This document shows, one piece after another, positions 5,208 to 7,993 of a DNA stretch of 7,993 bases. The stretch covers positions 1-7,993 of the forward strand of contig UQZY01000057.1 in NCBI GenBank assembly GCA_900545655.1, read 5' to 3'. The position numbers and the translations under genes were made by a program. The stretch comes from an uncultured Oscillospiraceae bacterium (GTDB lineage Bacteria > Bacillota > Clostridia > Oscillospirales > Acutalibacteraceae). Numbering within the stretch: position 1 is the first letter of the stretch; every line of letters starts with the position of its first letter. The notes beneath the pieces are model-generated. The model ran no database searches, had not been told where the DNA came from, and saw only the letters and a list, made by a program, of their open reading frames with translations.

Positions 5208-6440
5208 ATGCGAAACATACTTCATTGCGATATGAATAATTTTTATGCCAGCGTTGAATGTATGCTCGACCCCACATTAAAGAAGTATCCTATTGCTGTT
5301 TGCGGTTCGGTCGAAGAACGACACGGTATTGTGCTTGCGAAGAATTACAAGGCAAAAGCATTTGATGTCAAAACGGGCGATGCAGTATGGCAAGCCAAAC
5401 AGAAGTGCAAAGATTTGGTAGTAGTACCGCCACATTATGAGGAGTACATAAAATACTCAAAGCTCGCAAGAAGCGTATATGAGCGATATACAGACCAAGT
5501 TGAACCGTATGGTATGGATGAGTGTTGGTTGGATATTAGTGGGACAGAGAAGATTTTCGGCTCGCCGGAAAAGGTGGCAAATGAAATTCGTGAGACAATG
5601 AAGTTTGAACTCGGATTAACGATTTCCGTTGGTGTTTCCTTTAATAAGATATTTGCGAAGCTCGGTTCGGATATGAAAAAGCCGGACGCAGTTACCGTAA
5701 TAGCAAAGGATACATTCAGAGAACAAATTTGGAAACTTCCTGCCGCTGATTTGCTTGGTGTAGGACGGGCGACGCAGCGTGTGCTTGACAGCTACTATAT
5801 CCGAACTATCGGGGATTTGGCAAATACCGACCCTGAGTTCTTACGCCGAAGGTTAGGAAAAAACGGAGTGGCTTTATGGAATTATGCCAACGGCAATGAC
5901 CTTTCCCTTGTTGCAAAGAAAGACTTTGTTTCTCCGATTAAAAGTGTAGGACACGGTATAACTACGGTAGCAGACTTAGAGAAACCGGAGCAGGTGTGGC
6001 CCGTGTTTCTCGAATTGACCCAAGACATCGGACACAAACTCCGTGTTCACGGATTGAGTGCGGAAGGTGTCGCAATTCATATTAGAGACAATACACTTGA
6101 TACAAGGCAATGGCAAACGAAGATAGCACTTCCTACACAGTCTCCGATGGTTATTGCAAAGACTGCTTTTCAACTCTTTGAAAAGAGATATGGGTGGCTT
6201 CACCCTATCCGTTCTGTAACGGTACAAGCCATAAATCTAATTCCACAGGACACGCCCCGTCAAATAGATATGTTTATGGATGCCGCAAAGCAGGACAAAT
6301 TAGAGCGAATGGAAAAGTGTGTTGAAGAAATCAGAAGGCGTTTCGGAAAGGACAGCATAAGGAATGGAGTTCTGTGTCAGAACTTGCGGCTACCACCGGA
6401 AAAAGCCGAAATCACTATGCCGACAGGTATGGTGGGTTAA
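5208..6440 (+). CDS. Y-family translesion DNA polymerase (UmuC/DinB-like)
   Basis: A 410-aa error-prone polymerase that copies past damaged template bases. ATG at 5208 follows AAGGGGG (5191-5197). The palm begins HCDMNNFYASVE (residues 6-17), with metal ligand D8 and a tyrosine at the usual steric-gate position (Y13). The second catalytic motif is YGMDECWLDI (101-110), with D104 and E105. SVGVSFNKIFAKLGSDMKKP (140-159) is the family-specific block. A thumb helix-hairpin-helix lies near 180-207 (LLGVGRATQRVL), and a little-finger domain spans about 240-345. QIDMF at 352-356 fits a beta-clamp binding motif. Length and all key residues are intact. DinB and UmuC-like subfamilies cannot be told apart with certainty by eye, so no symbol is given. 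It is first in its operon behind a perfect promoter next to a repressor, the usual setting of polymerases on Gram-positive mobile elements. Confidence 0.95.
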   Translation: MRNILHCDMNNFYASVECMLDPTLKKYPIAVCGSVEERHGIVLAKNYKAKAFDVKTGDAVWQAKQKCKDLVVVPPHYEEYIKYSKLARSVYERYTDQVEPYGMDECWLDISGTEKIFGSPEKVANEIRETMKFELGLTISVGVSFNKIFAKLGSDMKKPDAVTVIAKDTFREQIWKLPAADLLGVGRATQRVLDSYYIRTIGDLANTDPEFLRRRLGKNGVALWNYANGNDLSLVAKKDFVSPIKSVGHGITTVADLEKPEQVWPVFLELTQDIGHKLRVHGLSAEGVAIHIRDNTLDTRQWQTKIALPTQSPMVIAKTAFQLFEKRYGWLHPIRSVTVQAINLIPQDTPRQIDMFMDAAKQDKLERMEKCVEEIRRRFGKDSIRNGVLCQNLRLPPEKAEITMPTGMVG

Positions 6441-6452
6441 GGAGGTCTTAAT

Positions 6453-6752
6453 GTGATTGATGAAAAAGAGGTTATGGCTTATGTAAGAATGCCCGCTTGT
6501 TTTATGCAGGGGTGCAGTGAAGATATTGTTATCTTTCGTGCGGACGGCGGAAACCATTTTACCGATTACGGGATATATGAGGGGATGTTTCTTTTCTTTG
6601 ACAGAAAAAAGCGTTTTAAGAAAGGAAGCCTTTCCTGTTACATCAATACTGCCGGAGATGAACGACCTAAGTACAAGGTTTCGGACAAGAGTATTACAGG
6701 ATACCGGCATTTTGGAAGATTAGTTTTGACTTTGAGAAATTATGAGGTATAA
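6453..6752 (+). CDS. small LexA/UmuD-like (peptidase S24-fold) protein lacking the catalytic serine motif
   Basis: A 99-aa product starting at GTG 6453, supported by GGAGG at 6441-6445 with a 7-nt gap; the ATG at 6451 runs straight into TGA. IVIFRADGGNHFTDYGIYEGMFLFFDR (residues 25-51) aligns by eye with the S24 core, in which a GDSM motif is followed by a GI..GD..L.vD strand. FGRLVLTLR (88-96) matches the usual C-terminal G.vv..iR strand. The GDSM position reads GGNHF, so the nucleophilic serine is missing, and no clear catalytic lysine is placed. It would be a non-cleaving UmuD/LexA-like partner, perhaps binding the polymerase encoded 12 bp upstream. The assignment rests on fold-pattern resemblance; a protein of unknown function is the alternative. 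Confidence 0.75.
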   Translation: MIDEKEVMAYVRMPACFMQGCSEDIVIFRADGGNHFTDYGIYEGMFLFFDRKKRFKKGSLSCYINTAGDERPKYKVSDKSITGYRHFGRLVLTLRNYEV

Positions 6753-6754
6753 AA

Positions 6755-7006
6755 ATGGAATCCGAAAGACGAAAAGTATATGTTGAAGTAAATGTTACAC
6801 ACAGACCTGATGGAACGGCTCGTCCTTGTTTCATCAAGTTTGAAAATGGTGAAAAATATGAAATAGACCGTGTTATCCAAAAATGCAGAGCCGCTTCTAC
6901 CAAGGTAGGCGGAACCGGTATTCGCTACACGGTGCAGATTTGCGGCAAGCCCACATTTCTGTTTGATGAAGAAAACGGGAAGTGGTTTGTTGAAGCAAAA
7001 ACCTGA
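6755..7006 (+). CDS. small conserved protein of unknown function in the polymerase operon
   Basis: An 83-aa product from ATG 6755, 2 bp after the preceding stop; GAGG at the end of that gene serves as ribosome site. The pattern RKVYVEVNVTHRPDGTARP, then FENGEKYEIDRVIQKCRAAS, then GGTGIRYTVQI and NGKWFVE suggests an all-beta small barrel. From memory I associate this type with the gene following Y-family polymerases in clostridial elements, but I cannot name a family. No catalytic motif or metal-binding cluster is visible. It may be an accessory factor of the polymerase. Confidence 0.8.
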   Translation: MESERRKVYVEVNVTHRPDGTARPCFIKFENGEKYEIDRVIQKCRAASTKVGGTGIRYTVQICGKPTFLFDEENGKWFVEAKT

Positions 7007-7010
7007 TGAT

Positions 7011-7016
7011 AGGAGG
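7011..7016 (+). promoter_or_regulatory. Shine-Dalgarno that fixes a TTG start for the second peptidase
   Basis: AGGAGG lies 9 nt before the TTG at 7026. The in-frame ATG at 6963 lies within the preceding gene, has no ribosome site, and would give an unrelated-looking N-terminus, so TTG is preferred. Confidence 0.8.
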
Positions 7017-7025
7017 TTTTGTGAT

Positions 7026-7757
7026 TTGAAGCACTTATCGAGATTTGACATCGAAGCCATAGCTGCCAAATATGTTAAAGCGTATATGGAACTTCCCGAT
7101 GTCCGTAATACAAAAATATATAGGATTGACCCGGAACTACTGTTAGAAAAGGTTCTCGGACTTACGGTCGAGTATCAACATTTATCTTACGACGGCAGTA
7201 TTCTCGGAATGACTTCCTTTACAGAGCTTGGAGTACAAGTTCTTGAAGATGACGATAATGAGGCTTTTTTCTTTTTAGACGGTAAGACTGTCCTTGTAGA
7301 AAAAGACTTGGCTTTTGATAACAAGCTGAGAGGAAGAAAAAACTTCACCCTTATGCACGAGGGTAGTCATCAAATTTTCAAAACGCTCTTTCCGAACGAT
7401 TACGGGGTAACGCAGAAATCTTCAGGAGTACATTACTACAAGGCAAACTCCGAAAGAAACAAGCCTATACCTGATTGGGAAGAATGGCAGGCAAATACAC
7501 TTGGAGCAGCTATTTTATTACCGGAAAACCTTATCAAGCAAGGAATGTTTCTTTTCAATCTTGGAGATAAAATCGAATGTCTGAATAAGATTTACTCGCC
7601 GGAAGTATATAAGAGATTTGAAGCACTTGCCGATTTTTTAGGTTGTTCCAAAAAAGCATTGGCAATCAGAATGAAACAACTTGGATTGCTCAAAAAGGAA
7701 TACCTCGATAATCCTTTTGACATTATCAATATTTACCCGGAGGGATGTAGCGTATGA
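7026..7757 (+). CDS. second ImmA/IrrE-type zinc metallopeptidase, without HTH domain
   Basis: A 243-aa product from TTG 7026. The zinc site is HEGSH at residues 111-115 in NFTLMHEGSHQIF. The third-ligand region is WEEWQANTLGAAILLP (151-166), with E153 in the E-x-x-A-N pattern followed by the family's LLP. Residues 1-100 hold the usual N-terminal subdomain (RIDPELLLEKVLGLTVEYQ) and a beta-rich insert. The C-terminal FEALADFLGCSKKALAIRMKQLGLL (about 199-223) resembles a short helix-turn-helix-like tail common in this family. It is larger than, and clearly different from, the peptidase on the other strand. Being inside the polymerase operon it would be made when the repressor is lifted, so it could give positive feedback or cut another regulator. 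The substrate is unknown. Confidence 0.9.
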   Translation: MKHLSRFDIEAIAAKYVKAYMELPDVRNTKIYRIDPELLLEKVLGLTVEYQHLSYDGSILGMTSFTELGVQVLEDDDNEAFFFLDGKTVLVEKDLAFDNKLRGRKNFTLMHEGSHQIFKTLFPNDYGVTQKSSGVHYYKANSERNKPIPDWEEWQANTLGAAILLPENLIKQGMFLFNLGDKIECLNKIYSPEVYKRFEALADFLGCSKKALAIRMKQLGLLKKEYLDNPFDIINIYPEGCSV

Positions 7758-7936
7758 ATAACTTAGAGCAAAAGATAATCGTAAGGTGCAAGCACTGCGG
7801 TTGGCGTATCTTTGATAAGGTTACTATGACCACTGGAGTAATTGAACTGAAATGCCCAAACTGCCACAGAGTAGTAGAAGTTGACCTTTCTCTGCGCAGG
7901 GGCAATGTAAAGTACAGATTAGTAAGAGTAAAATAA
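7754..7936 (+). CDS. small four-cysteine zinc-ribbon protein, Com-like
   Basis: A 60-aa product whose ATG overlaps the previous stop (ATGA), so translation is coupled. CKHC at residues 12-15 and CPNC at 34-37 form a Cys4 zinc ribbon with an 18-residue loop, followed by a basic C-terminal tail (RRGNVKYRLVRVK). Phage Mu Com is a protein of this size and layout that activates translation of the mom DNA-modification gene by binding its mRNA. Com-like proteins are also frequent in clostridial prophages and elements. No mom-like gene is visible before the window ends. An RNA- or DNA-binding role is likely; the target is unknown. Confidence 0.8.
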   Translation: MNNLEQKIIVRCKHCGWRIFDKVTMTTGVIELKCPNCHRVVEVDLSLRRGNVKYRLVRVK

Positions 7937-7993
7937 TCGAGCGAACAATTAAATATCGGACAGATGTACCGAGCCACGAGTCCTTGAGCGAAA

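Noticed and set aside
6517..6723. Plus-strand 68-codon frame inside the LexA-like gene
   Set aside because: It is a different frame of a gene with a good ribosome site and recognisable fold pattern. The inner ATG lacks a Shine-Dalgarno.
6963..7025. Longer form of the second peptidase starting at ATG 6963
   Set aside because: It would overlap the upstream gene by 44 bp with no ribosome site, whereas AGGAGG at 7011-7016 points to TTG 7026.
1..7993. CRISPR arrays, tRNA or rRNA genes, transposases, integrase or attachment sites
   Set aside because: I found no regularly spaced direct repeats, cloverleaf, terminal inverted repeats or recombinase motifs. The element type therefore remains unnamed.

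Overview
The window looks like accessory DNA from a low-GC Gram-positive bacterium, most likely a gut-type member of the Clostridia. The signs are AT-rich codon third positions, strong AAGGAGG-type Shine-Dalgarno sites, frequent TTG and GTG starts, and gene families typical of clostridial integrative elements and prophages. No integrase, relaxase, rRNA, tRNA or CRISPR array is visible, so the kind of element cannot be named.

Left block (1-3972, all +): a compact run of five genes ends at a bidirectional hairpin terminator (3975-4010). In order they are: the 3' part of an unrecognised protein whose frame appears to be broken at an A4 run near 75-78; a 375-aa protein with a Gly/Ala-rich hydrophobic core between two helical regions; a J-domain (HPD) protein with the J-domain inside coiled coils; a 132-aa protein that is almost only a HIRAN domain; and a 290-aa protein with a sigma-70 region 4-like helix-turn-helix at its C-terminus. 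Spacing is tight (overlap, 47, 4 and 31 bp). I do not know this combination as a described system, and it is the best candidate here for something new.

Central switch (4009-5207): on the minus strand lie an XRE-family repressor and, downstream of it, an ImmA/IrrE metallopeptidase, the classic ICE/prophage pair in which the peptidase cuts the repressor. The 5057-5207 intergenic region holds two face-to-face sigma-A-type promoters, one with perfect consensus driving the polymerase operon and one for the repressor. Their predicted start points cross by about 14 bp on one of three related operator-like repeats.

Right block (5208-7936, all +): a Y-family translesion DNA polymerase with a beta-clamp motif, a small LexA/UmuD-like (S24-fold) protein that lacks the usual catalytic serine motif, a small conserved protein of unknown function, a second ImmA/IrrE-type peptidase, and a 60-aa four-cysteine zinc-ribbon protein resembling Mu Com. 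Spacings of 12, 2, 19 and -4 bp suggest one operon. The simplest model is a damage- or signal-triggered mutagenesis module: inactivation of the repressor by one or both ImmA-type peptidases opens the strong polymerase promoter. No Bacillus-type LexA box was seen. All functions are inferred from motifs read by eye; no database search was possible.
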